Shown: positions 8,190 through 16,050, numbered from the stretch's first letter. The stretch is 20,738 nt of DNA from JBDREW01 sp043819385 (GCA_043819385.1 JBDREW010000020.1:1-20738), one strand, 5' to 3'. Numbers and translations are program-made. The notes: a model not told the origin generated them from the letters alone.

Positions 8190-9989
8190 TTATTTATTAT
8201 TGCTTCCTCGTTTTACTTTTGCTCTATCTGATTCTGTAAGCTTCTGTTTTCTTAATCTTATACTATTAGGAGTTATTTCTAAATATTCATCTTTATCCAT
8301 TGTTTCTAATCCTCTTTCAATAGTCATAATTTGAGGAGTTGTAAGATTAATCGCATCATCAGAAGAAGAAGACCTCATATTTGTTAGCTGTTTTCCTTTA
8401 ATTGGATTTACAGTCATTTGTTCTCCTTTTGATGTATTTCCAATTACCATTCCTTCATATACTTCAGTATTTGCAGGAATATACAAAACACCTCTTGATT
8501 GTAAATTATAAAGCGAATAACCTAATGCTTTTCCAGTTACTCCAGAAATCATTGATCCAACTTTTCTATGTGCAATATCTCCTGAATGTGGACGATATCC
8601 AACAAACCTACTTGCTAAAATTCCATTTCCTTTTGTATCTACAATAAATTGATTTCTATATCCAAATAAACCACGACTTGGACCTTCAAACTGCATTAAA
8701 AAACGGCCATCTTGTAATTCCATATTTACTAATTTTGCTCCACGAGAACTTAATTTTTCGATAACTATTCCCTGAAAATCTTGTGGAACATCTGCAATAA
8801 TTTCTTCAAATGGCTCATGTTTTTTTCCATTAATTTCTTTTATAATAAATTGAGGATTAGAAACCTGAAATTCATATCCTTCTCTACGCATATTTTCAAT
8901 AAGAATTGCAATATGTAATTCCCCTCTTCCATATACAACAAATTGTTCAGAAGATTGAATATCAAAATCTACTTTTAATCCTACATTTACTTCAAGCTCT
9001 TTTTCTAATCGTTCTCTAATTTGTCTACTTGTTACAAATTTCCCTTCACGTCCAGCAAAAGGAGAATTATTAACTAAAAAAGTAAGCTCAATAGTAGGCT
9101 CATCTATTGAAATATTTTCAAGCAATTCTTGGTCTGCAAACTTTACTAATGTATCTCCAATATATACATCTGGAAATCCAGCAATCATAGCAATATCACC
9201 AGCTGTAATAGTTTGAGCATCTTTTCTAACAACTCCATCAAATGTAAATAATTTTGTTACTTTATGATTTGTAGTTTCTCCAGAATGTTTTTTTACAAAT
9301 ATAGTATCTCCAAAATTAACACTACCACTATGTACTCGAGCAATAGCAAGTCGTCCTAAAAAATTATCATAAGCTAAATTAAATGGCTGAGCGCAAAATG
9401 GCTTATCATTATTTTTTGAAGATATTGGTACATATTCTAAAATTACATCTAATATTGGAGTAATATCTTTTGATTCATCAATAAGATTATGCTTTGCAAT
9501 ACCATCTCTAGCAATAGCATATACTACTGGAAAATTAAGCTGTTCATCAGTAGCCCCAAGTTCTAAAAATAATTCAAGAACTTCATTATGAACACGCTCT
9601 GGATCTGATGCTTGTTTGTCTATTTTGTTAATTACTAATATAGGTCGTAATCCAAGTTCCAATGATTTTTTTAATACAAAACGAGTTTGTGGCATTGGAC
9701 CTTCTTGAGCATCAACAACTAATAATACTGAATCAATAGAACGCAACACTCTCTCTACTTCAGAGCCAAAATCAGCATGACCGGGTGTATCTACAATATT
9801 AATTTTAGTTCCTTTATATATCACAGCAGCATTTTTTGAGTAAATCGTAATACCACGCTCTTTTTCAAGCACGTCTGAATCCATACTTATTTCACTATTT
9901 TCAGCTCCTGTTTGCTTTAAAATAGCATCTGTAAGTGCGGTTTTTCCATGATCAACATGGGCAATAATAGCTATATTTCTAATATCCAT
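8190..9989 (-). CDS. typA: Ribosome-associated GTPase TypA/BipA
   Basis: 599 residues from the ATG at 9989; an in-frame TTG four codons upstream could extend it to 10001. This translational GTPase binds ribosomes at the EF-G site and helps 50S assembly and growth under stress or cold. Numbering from the TTG: G1 AHVDHGKT (14-21), switch I ERGIT (48-52), G3 DTPGH (71-75), G4 NKID (125-128), then EF-G-like domains and the TypA-specific C-terminal region. Length matches the family (about 600). Most relatives start a few residues before RNIAIIAHVDHGK, which favours the ATG. It is first in an operon with a DEAD-box helicase, another ribosome-assembly type factor. Confidence 0.96.
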   Translation of the reverse strand: MDIRNIAIIAHVDHGKTALTDAILKQTGAENSEISMDSDVLEKERGITIYSKNAAVIYKGTKINIVDTPGHADFGSEVERVLRSIDSVLLVVDAQEGPMPQTRFVLKKSLELGLRPILVINKIDKQASDPERVHNEVLELFLELGATDEQLNFPVVYAIARDGIAKHNLIDESKDITPILDVILEYVPISSKNNDKPFCAQPFNLAYDNFLGRLAIARVHSGSVNFGDTIFVKKHSGETTNHKVTKLFTFDGVVRKDAQTITAGDIAMIAGFPDVYIGDTLVKFADQELLENISIDEPTIELTFLVNNSPFAGREGKFVTSRQIRERLEKELEVNVGLKVDFDIQSSEQFVVYGRGELHIAILIENMRREGYEFQVSNPQFIIKEINGKKHEPFEEIIADVPQDFQGIVIEKLSSRGAKLVNMELQDGRFLMQFEGPSRGLFGYRNQFIVDTKGNGILASRFVGYRPHSGDIAHRKVGSMISGVTGKALGYSLYNLQSRGVLYIPANTEVYEGMVIGNTSKGEQMTVNPIKGKQLTNMRSSSSDDAINLTTPQIMTIERGLETMDKDEYLEITPNSIRLRKQKLTESDRAKVKRGSNNK

Positions 9990-10002
9990 AATATTTTTCA
10001 AT

Positions 10003-10034
10003 AAAAAAAATCCCCTAGATGAAATAAGGAGATT
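10003..10034 (-). terminator. Terminator-like hairpin in the typA leader
   Basis: On the minus strand AATCTCCT (10034-10027) pairs with AGGGGATT (10016-10009): 8 bp with one U-G pair and a 10-base loop. A run of eight T follows. It lies after the typA promoter and before typA, so it can only control typA, not end another gene. Confidence 0.7.
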
Positions 10035-10090
10035 TCAATAACTTCACAAAATAGTGAAGCCACAAAAAATTATTATATTTTTGTTTCTTC

Positions 10091-10120
10091 TTATAATTTT
10101 GTCTCCTTGCTGATTCGCAT
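10091..10120 (-). CDS. Nine-codon upstream ORF (candidate leader peptide of typA)
   Basis: ATG to TAA encodes MRISKETKL, starting about 21 nt into the predicted transcript. A GAGAG stretch lies 7 nt before the ATG as a possible ribosome binding site. Its codons carry the AAGGAGA segment that can pair with the terminator arm. A chance ORF is possible; the support is its position and the complementary pairing. Confidence 0.45.
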   Translation of the reverse strand: MRISKETKL

Positions 10121-10147
10121 AAGCGATCTCTCAAATCTAATATATCC

Positions 10148-10176
10148 AATATATCATATTCACTCTATTATGTCAA
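10148..10176 (-). promoter_or_regulatory. Sigma70-type promoter of the typA operon
   Basis: TTGACA (10176-10171), 17-bp spacer, TATATT (10153-10148) on the minus strand. The -35 box directly follows the T-tail of the preceding terminator, so the operon has its own insulated start. Confidence 0.8.
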
Positions 10177-10181
10177 ATAAA

Positions 10182-10210
10182 AAAGCCCTAATTTTTAAAA
10201 TCAGGGCTTT
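10182..10210 (-). terminator. Rho-independent terminator of the 121-residue membrane protein gene
   Basis: AAAGCCCT (10182-10189) pairs with AGGGCTTT (10203-10210), with further A/T pairing inside. On the minus strand it is followed by a T-run. It lies about 50 nt after the gene's stop. Confidence 0.85.
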
Positions 10211-10261
10211 ATTAAATTCTTTAGAACTTAAAATTTCAAAAAAAATATCAAAAACTGATAT

Positions 10262-10627
10262 TTATACCCAATGCCATCTACTATCACGAGCACTAGGATC
10301 ATATTCATCCCAATAATCTTCCGAGTTATCGGGAACAACTGCATTATTAGATGGACCATTAGACGAACTAGATATTATCTTGTCAATAATAAATAAAAGA
10401 GAAAAAGAAATAATTGGAAAAATACTAAAAATAATTAAAAATATTGCCCAAAAAGGAAATGCTCTGCTATAAAATGCTCCATCTGGTTTCAAATTCCATA
10501 TATCTTCATTAACCATACAATAAGTTATCCCTGAAATCACTAAAACTAAAACAATGTAGAAAATCAAAAAACAACCTACTGCAGCTCCACCTTCTCTCAA
10601 ATCTTCTTTTATTTGACTTTTCATCAT
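10262..10627 (-). CDS. Hypothetical two-TM membrane protein
   Basis: 121 residues, not recognised. Two hydrophobic spans lie at about 15-37 and 56-84, joined by a short polar loop. The C-terminal tail of ~35 residues is Ser/Asn-rich, then acidic and aromatic (EDYWDEYD...RWHWV). An AAGGA sequence 7 nt before the ATG is one of the few good ribosome binding sites in the window. It has its own TTGACA-16-TATTAT promoter, which follows repeat module A, and its own terminator. It sits between conserved typA and the accessory fic gene. Confidence 0.7.
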   Translation of the reverse strand: MMKSQIKEDLREGGAAVGCFLIFYIVLVLVISGITYCMVNEDIWNLKPDGAFYSRAFPFWAIFLIIFSIFPIISFSLLFIIDKIISSSSNGPSNNAVVPDNSEDYWDEYDPSARDSRWHWV

Positions 10628-10672
10628 AATTTTCCTTACTAAAAAAACTAAATTTGTAAAAGTTCTAATTTA

Positions 10673-10700
10673 ATAATAATACTTCATTACAATTTGTCAA
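10673..10700 (-). promoter_or_regulatory. Promoter of the 121-residue membrane protein gene
   Basis: TTGACA (10700-10695), 16-bp spacer, TATTAT (10678-10673). The -10 region and following bases TATTATTAAATTAGAA are identical to those of the promoter at 18753-18780 before the broken NYN gene, which also follows a repeat module. Confidence 0.7.
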
Positions 10701-10727
10701 ATAAAAAAAATACATCTCAAAAATTTG

Positions 10728-10802
10728 CTCCGCCCCATACCATAAGGTACAGGGCTACGCGAACTGGTTCAGCTTCTATCGGAATAGAATCTGTTTTGTA
10801 TA
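10728..10802 (-). repeat. Repeat module A
   Basis: Minus strand: TATACAAAACAGATTC start, a TTCTAT/ATAGAA hairpin, the core CCAGTTCGCG, then a 9-bp hairpin (10733-10754, loop UUAU) placed where modules C-E continue directly with GAG. So A looks like the common module with a hairpin inserted in the core. It lies between the stop of the fic gene and the promoter of the next gene. Confidence 0.65.
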
Positions 10803-10819
10803 AAAATCAAAAAAAGCTT

Positions 10820-11827
10820 TTATTTTAATAATTGAGTAATAAGTGCTACCATTTGGTCTTTTTCTTTCGGATTACTTTCAGCTACTAAAAGAGCTAATGC
10901 AGTTAAAGCATTATCATTTATTTTTCTCTCCCCGCTTGCACGGAAAAGATAATCATTTTTATCTAAAAAGTAAACAAATAGAAAAGAAGCAATTCTTTTA
11001 TTACCGTCAGAAAAAGGATGATCTTTAATGGTAAAATAAAGCAAATGAGATGCTTTTGATTCAATATCAGGATAAAGATTTTTTCCACCAAAACCTTGAT
11101 AAATATTATTCACAATTCCCTCAAATGATTTATTTTGCTCAAAACCAAAAATATCTCCAGCTTCTTTTCTGACGATAATTTCCTGCTTCAACTTAATAAT
11201 AATTTTGAGACAATTATTATAATCTAAAACAAATTCTGGCTTACCTCCTTTAGTTCTTTTTATTTCACCTTTATCATATTCTCCTAAAAGGGTCAAAGTT
11301 TTGGAATAATCAGACAATAAATTCAAAAGTTCTTTCTCCTGTCCTTTTAATAAATTACTATCTGATTTTTTTTCTATAAATGAAATAGTATTTTTTAATT
11401 CTTCAAATTTATTTTTAGCTTCTAATAATCTTTTTTGATTTATCGCATAACCACTTAAAAGATAATCTTTTAAAATCTTGGTTGCCCAGATTCTAAATTG
11501 TGTTGCTTTTTTTGAGTTCACACGATAACCAACAGCAATTACAGCATCTAAATTATAGAACTTAGTTTTATAACTTTTACCATCTGAAGCAGTATGTTCC
11601 ATTTTGGAACATGCTGAATTTTTATCTAACTCATTAGTTCGGAAAATATTATTTAAATGTTTAGTAATGGCTGGTCTTTGAATATTAAAAAGTTCTGCAA
11701 TTTGAGCTTGCGTTAACCAAATCATTTCCTTTTCTAATTTCACTCTCAATTCCACTTCATTATCTTTGGAATTATAAATTACAATTTTATCTTTATTTAA
11801 TTTTTGATTTTCTTCTTTTCTAGACAT
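10820..11827 (-). CDS. RhuM-family / Fic-domain fusion protein
   Basis: 335 residues from the ATG at 11827; a TTG 15 bases upstream is a possible earlier start. The N-terminal half is RhuM-like (WLTQAQIAELFNIQRPAITKHLNNIF, then YNLDAVIAVGYRVNSKKATQFRIWA), a module found in island and prophage DNA-binding proteins. The C-terminal half is a Fic domain with the full motif HPFSDGNKR (270-278), whose His is the catalytic base for transferring AMP or other phosphate groups to target proteins. I see no (S/T)xxxE(G/N) inhibitory helix and no antitoxin gene beside it. A toxin or regulatory role is likely. Confidence 0.85.
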   Translation of the reverse strand: MSRKEENQKLNKDKIVIYNSKDNEVELRVKLEKEMIWLTQAQIAELFNIQRPAITKHLNNIFRTNELDKNSACSKMEHTASDGKSYKTKFYNLDAVIAVGYRVNSKKATQFRIWATKILKDYLLSGYAINQKRLLEAKNKFEELKNTISFIEKKSDSNLLKGQEKELLNLLSDYSKTLTLLGEYDKGEIKRTKGGKPEFVLDYNNCLKIIIKLKQEIIVRKEAGDIFGFEQNKSFEGIVNNIYQGFGGKNLYPDIESKASHLLYFTIKDHPFSDGNKRIASFLFVYFLDKNDYLFRASGERKINDNALTALALLVAESNPKEKDQMVALITQLLK

Positions 11828-11849
11828 AATTTTCAATTTCAATAAACAT
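11820..11849 (-). CDS. Possible nine-codon ORF overlapping the fic start
   Basis: ATG at 11849 encodes MFIEIENYV and stops 7 bases past the fic ATG, in another frame. It lies exactly where the extended -10 box at 11856-11864 would place a leaderless start codon, as in the neighbouring cassettes. It could couple or limit translation of the Fic protein, or be chance. Confidence 0.3.
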   Translation of the reverse strand: MFIEIENYV

Positions 11850-11855
11850 TATTCT

Positions 11856-11864
11856 ATTTTAACA
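11856..11864 (-). promoter_or_regulatory. Extended -10 promoter before the fic gene
   Basis: TGTTAAAAT on the minus strand, directly after the T-tail of the hairpin at 11867-11890. The same sequence is found at 20251-20259. Confidence 0.55.
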
Positions 11865-11866
11865 CA

Positions 11867-11890
11867 AAAACCGAGAAAATTCTCGGTTTT
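11867..11890 (-). terminator. Terminator-like hairpin of module B
   Basis: AAAACCGAG/CTCGGTTTT, 9-bp stem, loop of 6, followed by T on the minus strand. It separates module B from the fic gene. The flanking 53 bp are nearly identical to 20251-20303, but the loop is in the opposite orientation. Confidence 0.75.
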
Positions 11891-11900
11891 AAATTGTTTT

Positions 11901-12011
11901 TAATCGTCTTGTACTGCTCCACGAACTGGACGATGCATAATATAAATAAAAACGCTCCTAACCCTATTTCTGCATTTCTGCACTGGACGACGTTAGAACC
12001 TGTTTTGTATA
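11901..12011 (-). repeat. Repeat module B (double)
   Basis: Minus strand: TATACAAAACAGGTTC, then two partial copies of the core, ACGTCGTCCAGTGCAG and GCATCGTCCAGTTCGTGGAG, separated by an AT-rich stretch. ATCGTC before the second core pairs with GACGAT after it, closing a stem. It is followed by the hairpin at 11867-11890 and the fic gene. Confidence 0.65.
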
Positions 12012-12127
12012 AAAAATCCCAATAAAAAGGTACTTGACCCCTTTTATCCTTTTATCGATTTTCGAACTTTTGGGTGGTGCAAAAATAAAGAAAACCTAAA
12101 AATATGATTAGATTAATCTGAAAATGA

Positions 12128-12433
12128 CTAGTTTGAAACACATCTCCATCCTTTACCAACCTCTCCACATACTTCTTCAAAAGTTTTACCTTCTGGTACA
12201 TAGTCGCACATAAAAAAAGAACATTCGCAATCCATTTTTTCTTCACACTCTTCTTTTGTTGAAAAAGTCTGAGAATTAACTGTTTCATTTTCTGATAACG
12301 GCAAAACAGGTAGCACAGCTTTTTCTTTTTCTAAAGAATTATTAAATAATAATATCCCCACTCCAATTAAAACAGCTAATACTATAATAACAGTTAATGC
12401 TACAGGAGCAGATATTCCTTTGTTTAAATTCAT
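12128..12433 (-). CDS. Membrane-anchored cysteine-rich small protein
   Basis: 101 residues. Residues 10-30 are a single hydrophobic span after MNLNKGISAP, a start often seen in Patescibacteria surface proteins. The exposed part has six cysteines (63, 69, 71, 76, 89, 98) in about 36 residues, which suggests disulfide-stabilised folding outside the cell. Family not recognised. An extended -10 promoter TGGTATAAT (12475-12467) lies 33 nt upstream. Confidence 0.65.
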   Translation of the reverse strand: MNLNKGISAPVALTVIIVLAVLIGVGILLFNNSLEKEKAVLPVLPLSENETVNSQTFSTKEECEEKMDCECSFFMCDYVPEGKTFEEVCGEVGKGWRCVSN

Positions 12434-12466
12434 ATTAATTTAGATTAATTAATTAATTATAATTTA

Positions 12467-12475
12467 ATTATACCA
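12467..12475 (-). promoter_or_regulatory. Extended -10 promoter
   Basis: TGGTATAAT on the minus strand, 33 nt before the cysteine-rich protein gene. No convincing -35 box is visible. Confidence 0.55.
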
Positions 12476-12544
12476 CAAATAAAAAAGAATATATCTTTTA
12501 ATAAATTCAAAGTAAACTCTCTTTTTTACTAATTCACTAATACT

Positions 12545-12847
12545 TTATTTTTTCTTTTTATCAAGCTTATCCAAACCAATTATTTTTACACCGAAATAAA
12601 CTACTAAAGCAATAATTATGAAATCAATGGCTACACTGATAAAATCTCCATAAAGTATTGATATTGAACCAATATTAATTGAAGCTGTGCTAAGACCCTC
12701 AGTTGAACCAAGCAAAACTCCAATAATTGGATTTACAATGTCAGTTACTAATGCAGAAACCACTTTTGATATTGCACCACCAAGAATAAAACCTACAGCT
12801 AAACCAACAACTCCTTGTTCGCGAATAAAATCAATAAATCCTTTCAT
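12545..12847 (-). CDS. mscL: Large-conductance mechanosensitive channel MscL
   Basis: 100 residues. MscL forms a pentameric pore that opens under membrane tension to protect against hypo-osmotic shock. The family pattern is clear: FIREQGVVGLAVGFILGGA (TM1 pore helix), VVSALVTDIVNPIIG, then ILYGDFISVAIDFIIIALVVYF (TM2). The extracellular loop is short and the C-terminal helical bundle of longer homologues (136 residues in E. coli) is reduced to a few lysines. It is transcribed in the same direction as proS upstream. Confidence 0.95.
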   Translation of the reverse strand: MKGFIDFIREQGVVGLAVGFILGGAISKVVSALVTDIVNPIIGVLLGSTEGLSTASINIGSISILYGDFISVAIDFIIIALVVYFGVKIIGLDKLDKKKK

Positions 12848-12920
12848 ATTTTTAATTATTAAATTAATTTATCTAATTTGACTTATCTTTATTATAATAA
12901 AAAATTATTTTTGCTATTAA

Positions 12921-14405
12921 CTAATAAGCTAAAGCAAATGCCCAGCGTTTTTTAAAAATAGTTTTTTTACCACAATTTATACAAGAACACTCTCCTTTTT
13001 CCTCTTTACCATCAAAAGGTAAAAAACGACTCACTGCTTTTGTTTTTTGTTTAATATCAGCTTCACAGCTTTCATCCCCGCACCAATACGCAAAAACATA
13101 CCCTTTTTGTTTAAGTGCTTTTTCAAACTCTTTCCAAGAATCAACAATTTTATTGCTTTCTTCTCTTCGTTTATAGGCTAGATTAAATAAGTTAGATTGT
13201 ATATCCTCTAAAATTTCTTTAATTCGTTTCTGTACATTTTTAATAGGACACGATTCCTTATCGCCAGTATCTCGACGAACAAGAACAACTGTTTTTGTTT
13301 CCAAGTCTCTTGGACCAATTTCAATTCTTATAGGAACTCCTTTTTTCTCCCATTCATAATATTTTTCACCAGGCCTTAAATTATCACGTAAATCTATTTC
13401 TACTGAAAATTCGGTCAATTGACTAACAATTAATTTAGCAGTATCTAAAACTGCTTTATCTCCAATTTTAATAGGAATTATTACTACCTGTACAGGAGCA
13501 ATTTTAGGTGGCAATACTAATCCTTTATCATCACTATGTGCCATAATCAAGCCACCAATTAACCTTGTACTAACTCCCCAGCTTGTTTGAAAAACATTTT
13601 TTCTTTTTCCATCTTGGTCAAGAAAAAAAATATCAAAAGATTTGGAAAAATTATCAGATAAATTATGGGTAGTGCCAATTTGTAAAGATTTACCATCCTG
13701 CATCAATGCTTCCATACAAAAAGTATTTAAAGCCCCAGCAAATTTTTCTTTTTCTGATTTCTTTCCAGTATAAACAGGTATCGCCAAATAATCTTCAACA
13801 AATTTTACATAAATATCATTAAGAATCATTAATGCATATTCTTCAGCTTCTTCTAAAGATGAATGTGCGCTATGACCTTCTTGCCATAAAAATTCAGTTG
13901 TTCTCAAAAATAGTCTTGGACGCATTTCCCATCTAACGACATTAGCCCATTGATTTATTATAAGTGGTAAATCACGATAAGATTCAATCCACCGTGAAAA
14001 TGATTCATTAATAATTGTTTCTGATGTTGGACGAATAATTAATGGTTCTTCTAATTTCTTGCCTCCACCATAAGTTACAACAGCTAATTCAGGAGAAAAT
14101 CCTTTTATATGCTCTTTTTCTTTTTCCAAAAAGCTTTCTGGAATAAAAATTGGAAAATAAGCATTCTTTACGCCTATTCCTTTTAGTTTAGAATCTATAA
14201 CAGCAACCATTTTTTCCCAAATTGCATAACCATGGGGCTTAATTACCATACACCCACGAACAATTGAATGTTCGGCTAAATCCCCAAAAGAAATTACATC
14301 TTGATACCATTGTGAATAATCATCGCTTCTCTTTGTAATAGTCTTTACTTTAGTTTCCTTATCTGTTTTTATTCTAACTTTATTGATATTATTATCTTTT
14401 TTCAT
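12921..14405 (-). CDS. proS: Prolyl-tRNA synthetase (short, archaeal/eukaryotic-type)
   Basis: 494 residues. Charges tRNA-Pro with proline using ATP. Class II core: TSE at 127-129, motif 2 RWEMRPRLFLRTTEFLWQEGH (starting at 158, in two halves RWEMRPRLFL and RTTEFLWQEGH), and motif 3 around GVSTRLIGG (277-285). The anticodon-binding domain follows. The C-terminal region has cysteines 442, 447, 473, 475 and 478 (CxxC at 475-478), as in the zinc-binding tail of this type, and ends in the usual tyrosine. There is no INS editing domain between motifs 2 and 3, which separates it from the long bacterial form. Confidence 0.96.
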   Translation of the reverse strand: MKKDNNINKVRIKTDKETKVKTITKRSDDYSQWYQDVISFGDLAEHSIVRGCMVIKPHGYAIWEKMVAVIDSKLKGIGVKNAYFPIFIPESFLEKEKEHIKGFSPELAVVTYGGGKKLEEPLIIRPTSETIINESFSRWIESYRDLPLIINQWANVVRWEMRPRLFLRTTEFLWQEGHSAHSSLEEAEEYALMILNDIYVKFVEDYLAIPVYTGKKSEKEKFAGALNTFCMEALMQDGKSLQIGTTHNLSDNFSKSFDIFFLDQDGKRKNVFQTSWGVSTRLIGGLIMAHSDDKGLVLPPKIAPVQVVIIPIKIGDKAVLDTAKLIVSQLTEFSVEIDLRDNLRPGEKYYEWEKKGVPIRIEIGPRDLETKTVVLVRRDTGDKESCPIKNVQKRIKEILEDIQSNLFNLAYKRREESNKIVDSWKEFEKALKQKGYVFAYWCGDESCEADIKQKTKAVSRFLPFDGKEEKGECSCINCGKKTIFKKRWAFALAY

Positions 14406-14506
14406 AAAAAATGCTTCTAATATTATTTATATTTACTATTCTCTTTTTATTCTAATACTTTTAAGATAAAAAACAAGGAAAACAGAATATAAAACCCTTT
14501 AAATTT

Positions 14507-14605
14507 TTAAATTAATAAAATCTCTAATAATATAATCAAACAACCTAAAACAAGATAAATTAAAATCATTACCCACCATTTAATTTTCTTATTAAAAATA
14601 CTCAT
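14507..14605 (-). CDS. 32-residue membrane peptide
   Basis: MSIFNKKIKWW is followed by a continuous hydrophobic span (VMILIYLVLGCLIILLEILLI) to the C-terminus. The basic start and Trp-rich interface are typical of a small single-pass membrane protein. An extended -10 box TGGTAGAAT lies 17 nt upstream, right after the terminator of the VIT gene. No family recognised. Confidence 0.5.
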   Translation of the reverse strand: MSIFNKKIKWWVMILIYLVLGCLIILLEILLI

Positions 14606-14622
14606 ATTTTTATACTTTTATT

Positions 14623-14654
14623 ATTCTACCAAAAAATCGCTCTTAAAGCGATTT
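14623..14654 (-). terminator. Terminator of the VIT-family gene with adjacent extended -10 promoter
   Basis: AAATCGCT (14634-14641) and AGCGATTT (14647-14654) form an 8-bp stem with a 5-base loop and a T-run on the minus strand, 50 nt after the VIT stop. Immediately beyond is TGGTAGAAT (14631-14623), a likely promoter for the 32-residue peptide gene. Confidence 0.75.
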
Positions 14655-14703
14655 CTTTATTAATTTTTCAAATTAAATAATACTTGCTTTGAAAAATTAA
14701 AAT

Positions 14704-15426
14704 CTATTTTATCAAAAAATAATTTGCTACTACCCCGATAATATAACCGACTAAAGCTGCTATACCCGCTAAAAAAACCATCTCAAATCCTGCTTTTAAC
14801 CAATGACGTTTAGTAAACTTAGTAGTTGCACAGCCAAGAAAAAATAAACCAATAATAGTGATTATTACAGAAAAAAGAATAGCCCATGGAACTGAAAAAA
14901 TAAAATAAGGTAAAAGAGGTATAGTTCCACCAATTACATAAGAAAAAAACATAAAAATTCCACCTCGTATAGGTTTTTCTATCTTTTCAGGATTAATATG
15001 AAGCTCCCTATAAGCCATTTCTTGAATAAAAAGAGATTTATTTTTTGAAGCTGCTAATGCCATTTTATTAGCAAGATTTGATGGCCAACCATTTTTTATA
15101 TAAATCTTAGTTAATTCTTGTTTTTCTATCTCAGGATATTCTTTTAATTCTATTTTTTCTTCTTTTAGTTTACGTTCAACAACTTCTTTTACTGATTTTG
15201 TTGAAAGATAAGAACCAATACCCATAGATATTGATTCCACCATAACAACTACAAAACCAGAAAGAATAATTACAAAATGATCATTAGTTCCAATCGCTAT
15301 ACCAACTAATACTCCAAGAGTTGAAATCATACCATCTTCAAAACCAAATACTATCTCTCTAATCATAGATATAATCCCGGTTTTTTGATGATGAATAAAA
15401 TCTGGTCTTTTTATTCTTGTTTGCAT
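14704..15426 (-). CDS. VIT1/CCC1-family iron/manganese transporter
   Basis: 240 residues. Members export Fe2+ or Mn2+ from the cytoplasm (into vacuoles in yeast and plants). The signature REIVFGFEDGMISTLGVLVG (23-42) contains the conserved Asp-Gly, and MVESISMGIGSYLS (62-75) is the conserved second helix. The middle, about 76-150, is a charged helical hairpin corresponding to the cytoplasmic metal-binding domain. Three more membrane spans lie at 156-178, 181-201 and 212-236, giving five in all. Metal specificity cannot be read from the sequence. Confidence 0.88.
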   Translation of the reverse strand: MQTRIKRPDFIHHQKTGIISMIREIVFGFEDGMISTLGVLVGIAIGTNDHFVIILSGFVVVMVESISMGIGSYLSTKSVKEVVERKLKEEKIELKEYPEIEKQELTKIYIKNGWPSNLANKMALAASKNKSLFIQEMAYRELHINPEKIEKPIRGGIFMFFSYVIGGTIPLLPYFIFSVPWAILFSVIITIIGLFFLGCATTKFTKRHWLKAGFEMVFLAGIAALVGYIIGVVANYFLIK

Positions 15427-15523
15427 TTTTTTATAATTTCAATTATTTTATTATACTAAAAACAAATTTTTTCAATCTGTCTTTTTGACTCAATTTAGAA
15501 ACTATTAATCTCATAATTTTTTG

Positions 15524-16003
15524 TCAATTAAGAATTAATATTGAAAAATTTAATATTAAAGCGAAACTAACCCAAAGAATATAAGGGAATAAAAGATAAG
15601 CAGAAATTTTAGAAATCTTATAAAAACTAATAATGGTTAACAAAATTATCAACCAAAGAATAATTATTTCTATAAAAGCATAAAAGGGAGATTGTAAGCC
15701 AAAAAAGAGAATTGACCAAAAAATATTTAAAATAAGCTGAATACTAAAAAGAAAAATAGCAATTTTTATCTTTTTATCTTTTAAACCTCTGTCCCATATT
15801 AAATAAAGAGAAATAGCCATTAACAAAAATAGCAATATCCAAACAGGAGCAAAAATCCAATTAGGTGGATTAAAACTTGGCTTTTTAAACGTAACATACC
15901 AAGTTGAAATCGCAGGCGAAGTAAAAATAGAACCAATAAGCCCTGCTCCCTGACAAATTAAAATAGAAATTATAAGTTTTAAAAAATTAATTCTTTTATC
16001 CAT
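15524..16003 (-). CDS. tspO: TspO/MBR-family membrane protein
   Basis: 159 residues, five membrane helices. The family binds tetrapyrroles such as protoporphyrin IX and in bacteria takes part in stress and light responses. Signatures: W35-Y36, KPSFNPPNW (41-49), FAPVW (51-55), LNIFWSILFF (92-101) and PYILWVSFA (140-148). Length matches the family. The promoter is an extended -10 TGATAGAAT (16019-16011) only 7 nt before the ATG, so the mRNA is probably leaderless. Confidence 0.93.
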   Translation of the reverse strand: MDKRINFLKLIISILICQGAGLIGSIFTSPAISTWYVTFKKPSFNPPNWIFAPVWILLFLLMAISLYLIWDRGLKDKKIKIAIFLFSIQLILNIFWSILFFGLQSPFYAFIEIIILWLIILLTIISFYKISKISAYLLFPYILWVSFALILNFSILILN

Positions 16004-16010
16004 ATATTTT

Positions 16011-16019
16011 ATTCTATCA
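16011..16019 (-). promoter_or_regulatory. Extended -10 promoter of tspO
   Basis: TGATAGAAT with the hexamer ending 7 nt before the tspO ATG. Transcription would begin at or next to the start codon. Confidence 0.55.
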
Positions 16020-16050
16020 AAAAATACTAATAAAAAATACCTAACCCCTT

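Larger units (their letters stand above)
9990..10141 (-). promoter_or_regulatory. typA leader, candidate transcription attenuator
   Basis: From the promoter, the predicted ~150-nt leader contains a nine-codon ORF (10120-10091), a small hairpin CTTCAC/GTGAAG (10042-10059), and a terminator hairpin (10009-10034) with a U-run just before typA. The heptamer AAGGAGA inside the small ORF (10102-10108) is exactly complementary to TCTCCTT in the 5' arm of the terminator (10026-10032). The two pairings cannot coexist, as in attenuators. A ribosome on the small ORF would cover AAGGAGA and let the terminator form; a free leader could antiterminate. The direction of control is inference. Confidence 0.6.

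Noticed and set aside
12026..12047. AAAAGGTACTTGACCCCTTTT-like sequence as the end of a REP-associated transposon
   Set aside because: It resembles sequences I associate with such elements and has a weak echo near 16030-16050, but there is no transposase or second end.
12060..12070. TTCGAAC as a tRNA T-arm
   Set aside because: The loop and stem spacing do not fit, and no acceptor or anticodon arms are nearby.
12052..12288. Minus-strand frame overlapping the cysteine-rich protein gene
   Set aside because: It is out of frame with the better-supported gene, which has a membrane anchor and promoter, and its tail lies in repeat sequence.
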